A stretch of 64,000 nucleotides of DNA from Axinella damicornis (Eukaryota; Porifera; Demospongiae; Axinellida; Axinellidae), in assembly GCA_963931865.1 (NCBI GenBank), contig OZ007505.1, positions 20,746,074 to 20,810,073 on the forward strand. The letters run 5' to 3'. The notes below the pieces were generated by a model. The model worked only from the letters and a program-made list of their open reading frames with translations. It did no database searches and had not been told where the DNA came from. Shown piece by piece: positions 30,435 to 43,218 of the stretch. The number at the start of each line of letters is the position of its first letter. Within the stretch, counting starts at the first letter, position 1. The position numbers were made by a program, and so were the translations under genes.

Positions 30435-32694
30435 TCACTGAACATAGAGTTCGATTGTTTCAATTGGGATATCTTCATCAGAAGCACCCGCGTTACTGCA
30501 CACCCTGACCTCAATGTCATCGGTGGTGGGCTGGGGTAGTTCTTTACAGAACCAGGGTGGGGAGTTGAAACTGCAGCAGGAGCTGGTGGAACCACACCCC
30601 CTACCATCCCAGAGAGGGTCATCAGGATAGAACTTAAATTGATAGTGATTACGACTGCCAGTGTCACAAAAGTAGTCATTCCCCACAAATGGAGGTACAA
30701 CTCCAGTGTAGATGGTGTCGGTCTTGGTGCATGGACATGTGTCTCCATTAGCACGTTGTTCATCCACAGCAGCAACAAATGTCCATATGTGCCTCCTGGG
30801 ATGACCGTGAGTGATGCTTACTCCTTCCATATAGTTTCCATCCACCGTAAGAGCTCGGTTACTGTAGTATGACCAAAAAGCATCTGGTGTTCCATACTGG
30901 TAGGCTATCACCTTCCCACAGACCTTGCTGTACTTTACACTCTGAACTGCAAATGTCAAACCAGTACATCCAGGTGTAGTGATCCTTTCACATGATCTCT
31001 TTGAATGGCTGGTCAGTCTGAACCCTGTGGGGCAGTGGTGGGTGGGGTCAGTCATGTCGAGGTATGCTGCCCTCATCCGCCCTCCTGTGCTACCACAGCA
31101 GTGTCTCTCCATGTCACAGTACACATGTACTGCAGTTCCATTGGAGCTGTTCACCCAGTAGTAGCCTGAGCTTGCAAGTGGATGTTGGGTAGCAATATCC
31201 TGGCAGGAGGAAGCAGGATTATCAGGTGTTGTCATGCTACAGTAGACTGCATCACTGGTAGTGCTGATCTTGTAGTAGCCAGGTGTGGTGTGTGGATTCA
31301 GCTCTGCTATCTCACGGCATGAAGTTGGGAGGTAATGGATGGAGATATCAGTTTCGTTACAAGATTGCACCTGGTCCTGTAAGCCTTCTGTAATGTTTTG
31401 CAGCTGTTTGTGCAGTTCTTCAGTCCCTAGAAAGTATTGGAACATGTGGTATGCAATTCAGATGAATTAGTCTCTATGATGGCTTACCATCCAAACTGCA
31501 ACTGGTGTTCTGTAGGAGCTCCACCAACTCGTGATGGTTTTTCCTAGTGCTTGCTTCAGTTGTGTTCTGGAATGTGTCCAATTTGTCCTGTAATTTAATC
31601 ACTTTGTTTTGAAGGGTGTCCACCTTGTCCTGTAAATTGACCTGTTTGTCTCGTAGATTGTCCACTTTGTCCTGTAGGATGGCCTGACCTGTGAAAGGTA
31701 CATAGGTAAACTACGCTAATGCCGCTAATCATCCCCATACAGTTTGATGGTGCATCAGGGGTCAATCTGATAACCCAGAAATGAATCAATGTGATTATTT
31801 CTGGTACAGAAACATGGAAATGTCTGTATTCTTTACTGTAATCTCCAAGGGATGAAGGTATGTGGTCTGATGCTGTTAGTGAAAGTATTTCTTGGGGAAT
31901 TAGAAGAGGCTACTGCATGAGCCCGTATGCTTCGCTATAGCACTGAGTGGGTTCGATCTGTCTTAACCTACTGTACAACTCTTTGTTTTGTCATACTATG
32001 ATGTATTCCTTGGGCTTGGATGTTTCTACAGTATGATAGCAAGCACTACGCTGCCACTGACAGCCTAGCAACGTCAAAACAGTAGACTGCTGGTGAACTG
32101 TAGATGACCTTTGACGTCGCAATATGAAAGAGCAGAGTAATTACATTTCTGCATTTCATTTCTGTTTTCTTTAGTTCTCACTCATTTCTGTGTTTTTGAA
32201 ACCACAGTTGGAACTATACCATTGTAAGCCAGGATCATACCATCCATCGAGGTATTATTCAAATTTGCAAGTTCTTCCAAGAGTCTGTCAGTCTGCACTC
32301 GGTTTTGGCTCTGAAGGTGGCGCAACTGATTCTCAACAGTTTTCAGCAGTAAACCTGTAGGAGGGTAAAGTAACCAATAACAATCATGGGCAAAGAGGAC
32401 TTGGCGTTGATGATGCCTTCAGTATACCTGGGTTTTCCAGCAGGAACCTCTTCAGAATGAGGGCGGTGAGGTTCTGCCAGGTGTTTAGTTGTGCAGCCAC
32501 CCTGTCAAACTCCACTCTGCTGACACACTGTTCCCCTGAGTGAGAACTCAATTGATATTACTCCGAACACTTTCATGCCATGCACCCCAGATCTCACACC
32601 ACTCACCTTGCTGCTGCTGAGCTGTGGCACTGACAGCTGGCAAGCTCACCAGCCCCAGCACAGCTAGATAGAAGAGTACCTTTACCTCCATCAT
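30435..32694 (-). CDS. Coiled-coil/fibrinogen-like secreted protein, copy E (intact)
   Basis: Exons: 32694-32607 (signal peptide), 32535-32428, 32354-32241, 31688-31488, 31426-30435; 500 aa, no frame break. The first coiled-coil exon is 108 nt against 129 in most copies, exactly one heptad less, and the second is 114 against 144. The last exon has both C...GYY repeats, GWMRAAYL-type (here GRMRAAYLDMTD), VGNDYFCDTGS and the PPWFCKELPQPTTDDIEV end, finishing IPIETIELYVQ. Introns and flanks match copy C apart from the two MITEs inserted there. A dynein exon 10 follows 380 bp upstream, in opposite orientation, as beside copy A. Confidence 0.8.
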
Positions 32695-33038
32695 ATACTC
32701 ACTTCAGATTAATGTAGTGGGACAGTACAGTAGTACTTATAACAAACAGCAATTGCATGATGAATACTGTATTGACCAGTTTTCCTAACAGGTTTGCCTT
32801 GGGTACAAAGGTTATGCAAAGTCTGGGTACTGTGTGAATCCAAGTGTGATCAGAGTGTAATACTGCATCATGAAAGTGTACATCAACTGATTGACATGAG
32901 TACAAACGTTTATCATAGTGAATTTCTTATAAGGGTGTTTGCTCAAGCGTTTATACAAGACTGATATTATGTTCCACTTGTCATCAGTGAGTATGCAACC
33001 TTCCCCTTACTACTCCAAACTCGCACTTTCTATGCAAT

Positions 33039-33071
<33 letters not shown>
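33039..33071. repeat. (CA)n before the duplicated exon 10
   Basis: A short CA tract ending in the acceptor CAG, equivalent to the tracts before exon 10 elsewhere in the window. Confidence 0.9.
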
Positions 33072-33072
33072 G

Positions 33073-36000
33073 TGATGTGGTGAGGCTGGAGCGTCCTGAC
33101 CTAGAGCAGCAGAGGAACGAGCTGATTGTCAACATCAACAAAGCCAAGAATGAACTCAAGGTTGGGAACACCCACAACCACCAAACGGCAAATCATAATG
33201 TTACCTACACATTGCAATGACTTATGTATGGTGTATATATTTAAAAGTGATGATGCATTTTGGAAACTACTTCCACTCTCCACCACATCTCTGACACAAA
33301 CGAAGCTTTGCAAGAATGAAGCGATCTTTGGAAGATTTAAGCGAAGATCAAAAGAAACCTTCTGATTCACAGAAGAAGTCTTCCAATTCCTGGAAAAATC
33401 CTTCCGATTTGCAGCACTGTTGCCCTACAAACGCATGTTTAGAAAAGTGTTCCGAGTGTTGACATCATTTTAACATGCGTACTGTATGGATACCGTGTGG
33501 CTATGCACCACATAATCTATCAAACAGTCTTAGGCTGCAAGAAGTATAGATAGAGCTTGCTGACTTCACCTGCCCACCACACACACACACACTCACCCAT
33601 GCACAGAGTATTGAGGACACCATCCTGAAGCTGTTGTTTGAGTCAACTGGCAACATCCTGGATGATGAGAAACTCATTGAAACACTGGATGCCTCAAAGG
33701 TACTCATAAATACATGCATCCGGATGCCTCAAAGGTATAACATGCATCGATCTCTATCCCTCCGCCCACCATTCATCCCTCCGTCCCTCCATCCCTTCTC
33801 CTCCTCTCCTTTCTATGACTCACTCTGCCCTTCTGCCCTCTTCCTGCCACGTCCCTCCACCCTCCACAGGCCACCTCGGCACAGATCTCCAAGCGTCTGG
33901 CAGAGGCACAACAGACAGAGCTCCAGATTTCAACAGCGAGGGAGAAGTACCGCAAGGTGGCCACCCGGGGCTCGGTGATGTACTTTGTGGTGGCTACTCT
34001 GGCCGAGGTGGATCCAATGTACCAGTACTCACTGAAGTACTTCAACCAGCTGTTCAACATGTGCATTGAACAGAGCGAGCCGTCACCTGACCTGGATACC
34101 CGGCTCAACACACTGCTGAAGAACACCACCAGCACTGTCTACACCAACGTGGCCAGGTAGGGCAGTTTACTATGCATGTAGCAAGTCACACCTTCACTCT
34201 ATAGCACCTTTATAGGGATAACTTATGTATGGACAACAGGTCTAATCTCTTCAACTTGTGACTTCCAGCACTTCTACAGTAGCAATTATACTGCAAATCT
34301 GTTACTGGTTAAATGCATACATGCACAGTATTCTATCAGTCACTATTTGAAAGTGTGTTGAGTCACGTGATGCAGCAACAGTGTAGTATTCGTTTGTCCC
34401 CTGCACTCGACAGTCCATGCATGCATTTTTTCACGGTCTGTTTGTAAAGGTTAGCAAGAGCCTATAACTACCTCTTCTACTCACACACCTGCACACAGTA
34501 CACTCATGGGTATATCAAGGATTGCTTTTAGTACACAAACACATTATTTCAACATTGTTGTCTGTTGTGTCTCTCCAGGGGTTTGTTTGAGCAGCACAAG
34601 CTGGTGTTCTCCTTCATGCTGTGTGCTGAAATCATGAGGCAGGCTGAGAAGATCTCGGACACAGAGTGGAACTTCTTCCTCAGAGGAGCTGCCGGAGTGG
34701 AGAAGGTACACAATGATCTACAAGCTAGCAGACAGCACAGGTGTGTGCTGTAAGCACAGCCTCAATTCCAGACAGACCATTCAGGTTCCTTCAGGAGGGT
34801 GCTATGAGAATCAGATCGTACACAGATAACAGTTCCCCTCATCACTGTCCCCCCAGGAGCACCCTCAGAAGCCAGACCTGCCCTGGCTGACGCACCAGGT
34901 GTGGAACACCAGCTGCGACCTCGAGGAAGCACTGCCAGTCTTCAAGGGCATCACCAAGGATATTGTTTCTACCCCTGTCAGCTGCACGCTGGGGAGACTC
35001 GAGGTGTGTGTGTGGGGAGGTCTTTCTGGTTAACGATGGAATAACACTAACTGTGTCTTAATAGTTGCGAATTGCAACCTTGTTTCGAAAATTAGAATTG
35101 TAAATACATTGTACTGGGTTGTGAAGGCAAATTGCATATTTGTGTAGCATATTGTGTATTGAATCAAGCCTGTCCCATGCTATGTGCTCTTTGATTAGAG
35201 CAAACCCAGGACCTAGTCCTGTCCTGACAAAGTTATTTCCTGTGTACCATTTTGAAATCATCTTCATGGTCTATAATCTAGAAAGCCTTTGTGATTCCAC
35301 ATTGTGAACTTGTTTTCTCTCTCTCTGTCTCCAGGTGCATGCCAACCCTCCCGACTGGGATGGCTACCCAGACCCTTCTCCCCCTCCTCCCCAGCTGGCC
35401 CAAGAGGAAGGGGAAGCCCCTCCCGTTACGGGTCACTGGGACAAGCGACTAACCAGTTTCCAGAAGCTCATCATCATCAAATGTTACAAGGAAGAAAAGG
35501 TGGAGTAAAAAAAAACTTCACTCAGTCAATTATTTGAGCTGTACAGCTATGTAGCAAGATTATCAGTGAGCCTCATGAATGTGCTGGGATTAGGTACGTA
35601 AATGAATCCATACATGCATATATGATGTGTTATTTGTTCCTCTCTTGTCCGCACACACCAAATGCACACACACCAAATACAGGTTGTGTTTGCAGCCATA
35701 GACTTTGTCTCTGAGAATCTTGGCCGTCAGTTTGTGGAAAGCCCCCCAGTGAAGCTCTCCACTCTGTACGAGAACACCTCAAAGACTACACCCCTTGTCT
35801 TCATCCTCTCCCCCGGCTCTGACCCCATGAGTAGCTTTCTGCGTTTTGCCAAAGAAATGGGATACATGGAGAGGTGAGGATTGGGGAGGGAGGAGGAGGA
35901 GGGGAGAGGGGGAGTTGAGTCCACAAACCCATGTTCTCCCACCCCCACAGGATCCATGCTATCTCCCTGGGACAGGGGCAGGGTCCGGTGGCAGAGAGAA

Positions 36001-39000
36001 TGATCTCTGCAGCCATGAAGAGTGGGGACTGGGTCTTCCTCCAGAACTGCCATCTGGCCGCCTCCTGGATGTTGCGCATGGAGGTGGTGGTGAAGGGCTT
36101 CCTGGCTCCTGATGCTGTAATCCATGACGAGTTCAGACTCTACCTCAGCTCCTTGCCAAACAAGTGCTTCCCCGTCTATGTTCTGCAGAACTCTGTCAAG
36201 GTCACCAATGAGCCACCGAAAGGTGAGATGAGACAAAATACTAGTCTAACACATGAACGCTTCCAACTCATGTAACAACTACATTTCTCTCCGGATACTA
36301 TTTCTGTGTTGTTTACAACCTTTGGAATGTCCCCCAGGTCTGCGAACCAATGTCAGAAGAGCGTATACTGAATTCCAACCATCCTTTATCGAGGATCACA
36401 GTAAGTTGTGATTGGGAACTGTTCACAAAATAATGGTTGCAATCATGATAGCAGCATAGCGTAATCAGCAGTTTGAGCAATGCACATCATTCTACTTGTG
36501 TTCTGGCAAGTGCCACTTAGGGGGTTGTGTTAGACATCAAGAGGTCAATTTCACCCTACTTGATCACACTATAAATGGAAATGGCCTCTGGACTCTACCC
36601 CCAGTTCTGGGTGTGACTTGGAGGAAGCTGGTGTTTGGGGTGTGCTTCTTCCACGCCATCATCCAAGAAAGGAAGAAGTTTGGACCCCTTGGGTGGAACA
36701 TCAAGGTGATCTCTCCCCCACATTATCTTATGACAGAATTCCGTCACATATTGTGGTCCTACATGAGCTAGTTACTTCAAACAAATTGACTGAATATGTA
36801 ACTGTTGCATTCCTCCTCCTCCCTCTCTCCATCCCTCCCCCCTCCCTCTCCCCTGCATCCCTCCTTCTGTCCCTCCCTCTCTCCCTCCTTCCTCTCCCTC
36901 CCTTTCTCCCTCTTTCCCCCCTGCTATCAGTATGAGTTCAACGACTCAGACCGGGAGTGTGCCCTGGACAACCTGAGGATCTTCCTGGAGGAGGGAGACA
37001 TTCCCTGGGATGCACTCACCTTCATCACTGGAGAGGTCTGGAACCAACTTTATAAACAGCTTAGAATACAAGGAAACTGTGGGGTGAGCATGAGGATCAT
37101 TTTTATACTACATGGTTAAAGTATTGCAAAATCATCAGTCTTCTACCCGAGAGATTCCGTTATTCAGGTTTCAGGCCTAACGTACATTATGGTCATATCA
37201 GTTTAACACAACTGCAGTTCCAGGCTATTGATATTTATTTGGTCTGGGAAGGAGCGGCATGCACAACATACTATGTTGGTCTCATGCTCCGTGACCTGAC
37301 TGACAGTGAAGCTACAGTATGCAATATATATCCTTGTATCCTCACTGACAGATCACCTATGGTGGTCGTGTGACTGATGCGTGGGACCAGCGGTGTCTGA
37401 GGGCCATCCTGAAGACATTCTTCTCCCCTAAGACCTTGGAACCCAGCTACAAGTACTCACCATCAGGTACGTACGAGGAAGAGGGAGGAAAACAATGGTA
37501 TAGATAATTCTTCAAAGAAGGGAGTAAAAGGGACACTACACTTGCTGGACTATTGTTATCTAAGCATACCTTACCTTACCCTTCTCCAGGTATCTACTTT
37601 TCACCTGATGCCGACAGCATCCAGGCTTATCGGGACTACGTGGAGAGCCTGCCCTTCAGCGACGAGCCAGAGATATTTGGAATGCATGATAATGCCAACA
37701 TTGCGTTTCAGGTGAGCATGCTCAACTGAAGATGTGATCTATTGACATGTGGTTCAGCATTGCATGCAGCTAGTGTGAGGTATGTCTGTTATGTTTCTAG
37801 GTATGCCAGTATAAGGTAGAAGATAGGGGAGGGGGTATGTGTGTGGCTGTACTACATTAATATTGCATGCACTCATGACTCACAGACACAAGAGACCCAT
37901 TCACTGGTCAGCACCATCCTGGACGTACAGCCACGTCTGGCCAGCAGTGGGGGAGGGAAGACCAACGATGAGATTGTGTATGAGCTGGCAGAGAACATCC
38001 TCAACCGAATCCCTGAGAAACTGGACCTGGAGAAGGCCTCTCCTGAGCTATTTGAGGTGAGCATCTCTTGTGCATAAGCAGAATGAAATCATGATAGCAT
38101 CATGATAGACTACACCCAAAGCGGGTCAGCCCATTAACTTACCATAGTTTTCCTGCGACTCAACTTAGGATTAAATGTACAGGAGTAGGTAACTCATGAG
38201 TGGGTGTGGTTTGTCTGACACACCACACTGTGTATGCACCAACTCAATGTACCTCTTATCAGTGTCTTATCAGGTTGTGGGCCTATGTAACCATTACCTC
38301 ATTGCCGATGATAAATATATACGTACGTATGCGCACAGCGACACCTGCTGGACTTACTGTACATCAGCATCAGTGCTATGCATGCTGTGTTCTCTCATGC
38401 AGCCAGACAAGAAGGGTCAGATCAATTCGCTCTCCACAGTGCTAAGCCAAGAAGTGGACCGGTTCAACAACCTCCTCAGGGTCATCAAGGTACATAGTCA
38501 TACTTTGCTCTATATCCATGTGTTACAGCAGAGAAATATATGACTGCCTTTACCCACATAATTGTACAGAATAGGTCTGGCTACTTACACTCGTGCATGG
38601 GGCATGCATATGAATCATGGAGCACAATTTAAACATTCTTGCTTACTGAACTCCTTCCCTCTTTCTTACTGTAGAATTCACTGCGTCAGATCCAGAAGGC
38701 CATCAAGGGTTTAGTGGTAATGTCAGAGGAACTAGAAAAGGTCTACACCAGCTTCCTCAACAATCAGGTACAGTGTGAGAGTGAGTGTGTGTGTGTGTGA
38801 TGTGGGTATATGTGACCTCTCTGGGAAATCTGGTAGAGATTATTACACCACCAGAGAGCCCATTCATTGCGGATCACGTTGGTACTCTTATCTTTCAAAT
38901 TGGACTTACCATTCTCTAGAGTTATGGGCTTTTTTATGTGGTTAATACACATGTCTATTTCAGTTGCATGAGCAATTTGCGTAGATCCAGAACGCGTAGG

Positions 39001-39226
39001 ACTTCCAGTCTGCTACATGAAATAATGATAGCACATGAGTATGCGTACTAGAATCTCAAGCTACAGAGTGAAAGTGCTGCGTGTTCATTCTCTATGCTTT
39101 AGAAGTTGAACATGCGATCGAAATATGTGCGCAAAGCGTTGCACATTAAACTCACATAACGTAAATTCAGTGTTTATTCCAGATGGTGGATACTCCCAGA
39201 GAGGGTCACATATCTGTGTGTGTGTG

Positions 39227-39261
<35 letters not shown>

Positions 39262-39306
39262 GTAGGTGAGTGAATTTATATATAGGTGTTTACCTCCAGG
39301 TTCCCT
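33073..39306 (+). pseudogene. Partial duplicate of the dynein gene, exons 10-25 and the first 7 nt of exon 26
   Basis: Exons: 33073-33160, 33607-33699, 33870-34156, 34579-34705, 34857-35003, 35335-35499, 35683-35873, 35951-36222, 36338-36400, 36605-36705, 36931-37035, 37352-37466, 37590-37711, 37886-38056, 38403-38489, 38675-38767. All have the same length and phase as the full gene, open frames and intact splice sites, with scattered substitutions. Exon 26 begins at 39300 after its normal acceptor, but homology ends after GTTCCCT and unrelated DNA follows. There is no start, no microtubule-binding part and no C-terminal end, so it cannot encode a motor. The open frames point to a young copy or continuing gene conversion; transcription from an upstream promoter cannot be excluded. 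Confidence 0.85.
38812..39209. mobile_element. 398-bp MITE with ATAT target duplication in duplicated intron 25
   Basis: The ends GTGACCTCTCTGGGA and TCCCAGAGAGGGTCAC are inverted repeats. ATAT flanks both sides (38808-38811, 39210-39213). The full dynein gene has the empty site (GGGTATATCTGTG near 15866). No coding capacity. Confidence 0.87.
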
Positions 39307-39520
39307 ACACGTGCAGCAAGTCAAAATTCATGAGAAACAATTTCCCTTCGTTATATTTGGCGCAAGGTTTCAAATACTGTAAGGTCTCATTAGTCTGTTG
39401 TTAATTGAATTTGTACCGCGTTTACATGTACTGCTTCCGCTATGAATAACATTATCTCGTTGTTTTATGTAAACAAACTGACAGCTGCCTCCTAACTGTT
39501 CATCGTAACCTTTATATATA

Positions 39521-39665
39521 AGTATCACCATAGTACCAAGCTATACCGGAAAATATCACGAGTTTGTTGCTGTAGTATTGTTACGAGTGCGAAGCACGAG
39601 TAACAATGCCGAAGGCGACAAAAGAGTGATATGTTTCCGGTATAGCTTGGTACTATGGTGATACT
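39521..39665. mobile_element. 145-bp inverted-repeat element
   Basis: Arms begin AGTATCACCATAGTACCAAG and are about 40 nt long (39521-39559 and 39626-39665). The middle contains a second small palindrome around GTTACGAGTGCGAAGCACG. No target duplication was resolved. Confidence 0.7.
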
Positions 39666-40308
39666 GATTTTATCATACAAACCTGGAATTTCATTGCACA
39701 TTCCTCTACCAATGAACGTAGCGAATGCGCGTTACCATAGCTTGCTCATGGCGACAATATTTTCATTTCTGGTTGCCAACCCTTCGCGTTAGTACGGCAA
39801 GCTTCAAACGCTTGGGCGAGAAGGCCTGCGTACCAAGCCCAAGGCGGAGCCATGCCGATAACTGGCAGCTGTACGGTTGGTCCACGCTGGGCAGTTGTAC
39901 GGTCCATTTCAAACGGAGTATACGAACGAGTTCAACCTCGACTTCCGGAAGTATCGAGATGTAAGTCAGCCCTCTTCAGGAGCCCAAAAGGTAGTCAGTA
40001 CCAGCTAGTCCAGGTAGTCTCTGACACGAAACTATCACAGAGTTGCTGTAGCACACGTGACTTACTGTACATAACTACAGTATAAGCACCGGAGTAGTTT
40101 TCTAAGCTCGCTTCTGATTGGTTACGGATTTCTCGCGTGACCAACAGTACTAATACGGATTTTTCACGTGACCTACAGTACAAAATACGGGTTTTTATCA
40201 ACTGCGCTTGCGAACCAGGCTTTTCCATTGACTGCTGTACATTAATTATTCAAACGTAGGTGTATGATAATACTTTGTACATGCTCTGCCGCTTCTTTAA
40301 GCTGTTTG
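39666..40308. other. No gene recognised
   Basis: Starts after the inverted repeat. Several short open frames on both strands lack splice context or family features. It separates the truncated dynein copy from decayed exon 7 repeats. Confidence 0.45.
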
Positions 40309-40738
40309 CAGTAGTAGGTGATCATCAAACTCCCTGATGCCTCGGAGAATGCTATTCATTTGGAACACCAGTCCTGCTAGAGGAGGTATATGTTGGTCTC
40401 TTCTACCACTAACCCTCCATTCGTTGTGCTCACACCTTGCAGGTGGAGCTGTACAGTAGTAGGTGATCATCAAACTCCCTGATGCCTCAGGATGCTAGAG
40501 AATGCCATTTATTTGGAACACCAGTCCTGCTAGAGGAGGTATATGTTGGTCTTCTACCACTAACCCTCCATTCTTTGTGCTCACACCTTGCAGGTGGAGC
40601 TATACAGTAGTAGGTGATCATCAAACTCCCTGATGCTGCAGGATGCTGGAGAATGCCATTCATTTGGAACACCAGTCCTGCTAGAGGAGGTATATGTTGG
40701 TTTTCTACCATTAATCCTCCATTCCTCACACCATAAGA
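40309..40738 (+). repeat. Three tandem copies of a decayed dynein exon 7/intron 7 piece
   Basis: Units start at 40309, 40454 and 40605 with CAGTAGTAGGTGATCATCAA. Each carries the GAGAATGC(C/T)ATT...TGGAACACCAGTCCTGCTAGAGG end of exon 7; the first two continue through a short intron to CTTGCAGGTGGAGCT, the start of exon 8, and the third stops within the intron. Exon 7 is shortened and has stops. Confidence 0.8.
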
Positions 40739-40934
40739 CTGCTTATCAGGCTGGATTTGTTCCGGATTTGTGGCAAAATTGGCGCAAAAACAGTTTAAAA
40801 GCTTGTCACATCCAAGTGCAGGTGCACCAGTATGGTTTCATTATGATTGGCCATGGGTCATTAAGCTATAGGAGCATGTGACAATTAAGTTCTTGGTGGC
40901 TAGCTACTGCATATGCAAAACATTGGGTGTCTTC

Positions 40935-42380
40935 TCACTGAAGATACAGTTCAATTGCTTCAATTGTAACATCTTCATCAGAAGCAGTCTGATCAGTGCA
41001 CACCCTGACCTCAATATCATCGGTGGTGGGCTGGGGTAGTTCTTTACAGAACCAGGGTGGGGAGTTGAAACTGCAGCAGGAGCTGGTGGGACCACACCCA
41101 CTACCATCCCAGAGAGGGTCATCAGGATAGAACTTATACTGATAGTGATTACGACTGCCAGTGTCACAAAAATAGTCATTCCCCACAAATGGAGGTACAA
41201 CTCCAGTGTAGGTGGTGCCGGGCTGTGTGGGTTCAGCTCTGCAATCTCACGACATGAAGTTGGGAGGTACTGGATGGAGATATCCGTTCCATTACAAGAT
41301 CGCAGCAGATCCTCCAAGCCTTCTGTAATGTTTTCCAGCTGTTTTTGTGGTTCTTCAGTTCCTAAAGATATTGGAGCATGTGGTATGCAATTGAATGAAC
41401 TAGACTATGATGGTCTTACCATCCAAACTGGAACTCATGTCTGTCAGTAGCTCCACCACCTCGTGATGGTTTTTCCTAGTGCTTGCTTCAGTTGTGTTCT
41501 GGAATGTGTCCAATTTGTCCTCAAGGTTCTTAATTTTGTCCTGTAGGTTAGCCTGACCTGTGAGAGGTACAGAGGTAATTGTATACAAAGCTCATGCATG
41601 GTAATCATCCTCCTGCAGTTTTGTAGAGCACCAGGGATCAAACTGAAAAACACAGAAATGTGTTGGAACAGGAAATGAAAATGGAAAAACAGAGCCGTTG
41701 AATTCCTCATGCATGATTAATTGCTGGTAGCTACAGAAGTTAACACAGGGATGGATAATATTTCCACTTGGCAAACACCTTTCAGTTTTCCTGTGTTTTC
41801 CAGTTGTAAAAATAAAACAAATCTAGCTAAGTGCGGTACGACTGAGTACTTGAAGGAACAAATAATTTAAAACTGAAAACCAGGATCATAACTAGTATTA
41901 CCATCCATAGAGGTATTTTTCAAAGTTGCAAGTTCTTCCAGGAGTCTGTTGGTCTTGTCCTGTTGCAGTTGGTTTTTGGTACTGGAGGATCTGCAGCTTG
42001 TCCTGAACAGTCTCCAGCAGTAAAGCTGTAGGAGGGTAAAGCGACTCACAACAATCACAAGCAAAGTGAACTTGGTATAGAGGCCCTCAGTGTACCTGGG
42101 TTCTCCAGCAGGAACCTCTTGAGAATGTGGAGGGTGGCATTCTGCCAGGTGTTGAGCTCACTCTCAACAGTAGCTGTCCGGGCAGCCACCCTGTCAAACT
42201 CCACTTTGCTGACGCACTGGTCCCCTGAGTGGGAGGTCAATTGATATAGCTCTTAGCACTTTCATGCCATGCATGACAGCTGTCATATGGCCCACCTTGC
42301 TGCTGCTGAGCTGTGGCACTGACAGCTGGCAGGCTCACCAGCCCCAGCACAGCTAGATAGAAGAGCACCTTTACCTCCAT
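40935..42380 (-). pseudogene. Coiled-coil/fibrinogen-like secreted protein, copy F, deleted and frameshifted
   Basis: Exons: 42380-42296 (signal peptide), 42224-42096, 42025-41902, 41557-41420, 41361-40935. The second coiled-coil exon has lost 21 nt and gained one T (in TTGGTTTTTGG near 41970), shifting the frame. In the last exon a large deletion joins ELNPHSP directly to the part before PPFVGNDYFC, out of frame, removing both fibrinogen-like repeats and the HIWTF region. The C-terminal domain remains readable to IELYLQ. Confidence 0.8.
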
Positions 42381-42424
42381 CGTACTCACTTCACTGTAGA
42401 TTCTATCATTAGCTATATCAGGAC

Positions 42425-42431
42425 TTTTATA
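42425..42431 (-). promoter_or_regulatory. TATA box of copy F
   Basis: Minus strand TAATTGACTAGGGGAGCAC then TATAAAA, 45-51 bp before the start codon at 42380. It is kept although the gene body is broken. Confidence 0.55.
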
Positions 42432-42760
42432 GTGCTCCCCTAGTCAATTACATGACATTGTACGTAAGACCATAAGTGTACAGGACACTCGTATGAAAAC
42501 AGCAAATGACGAAATACTGTCACGAGTTCAGTGAGTATTGTGCGAAGTGGATGAATGGATTACCTTCAGTACAAAGGTTATAAACCTTCAATTAATGTGT
42601 TGTTATTACCTAATGCCAGTTTGTTCAAGTGACGTCAATGTACATCTATCTGTTCGTACTGTCATCAATGAGAGCAAACCTTCCCTTTATACTACGTACT
42701 CCTGACTTTATGTAATGTAAACACACACACACTCACATGCACATACATACATACATGTAG

Positions 42761-43218
42761 TGAGGCTGGAGCAACCTGACCTAGAGCAGCAGAGGAACAA
42801 TTTAAACTGATTGTCAACATCAACAAGATTGTCAAGAATGGGTAGGAAACACAAATCTAGCCTTGTTCCCAGGCCACACGGAGTGGGGAAAAGTGCTTAT
42901 TTTGCTAGTGCAATGAACACTGCCCGCGCAGTGAATTAAATTTTGGCATTGCAGAGTAATGTAATATCTAAGAGCTGAAGTTGAGACTTGGTCAAGTGTC
43001 GGAGGTGTCCTTAATTGGCTGTAAGGGGGTGTGTCCACTGTAGTTAAGCATCCACTTTCCAGACTGTCTGGAGGTAGTGGTTAATTGGCTTTGTTCCTCT
43101 ATCCATAGCCCCTCCCTGTGATGCACATGGAGCAAGCAGAATTACACCCGAGATCCTGATGATTACAACTCCCCACTCTACAAGACCGGGGCCAGACAAG
43201 GAGTTCTCTCCGCTACAG
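42761..43218 (+). pseudogene. Decayed dynein exon 10 and exon 28
   Basis: 42761-42840 matches exon 10 but lacks its first bases and has a TTTAA insertion after GAGGAACAA, giving a stop. 43109-43218 matches exon 28 (PVMHME...), but 2 nt are missing after ATGGAGC, so the frame is lost; its donor and about 360 nt of intron 28 follow, up to 43580. There homology ends before exon 29, at a small palindrome (GGGGGCCCCCC near 43586-43622). Confidence 0.8.
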
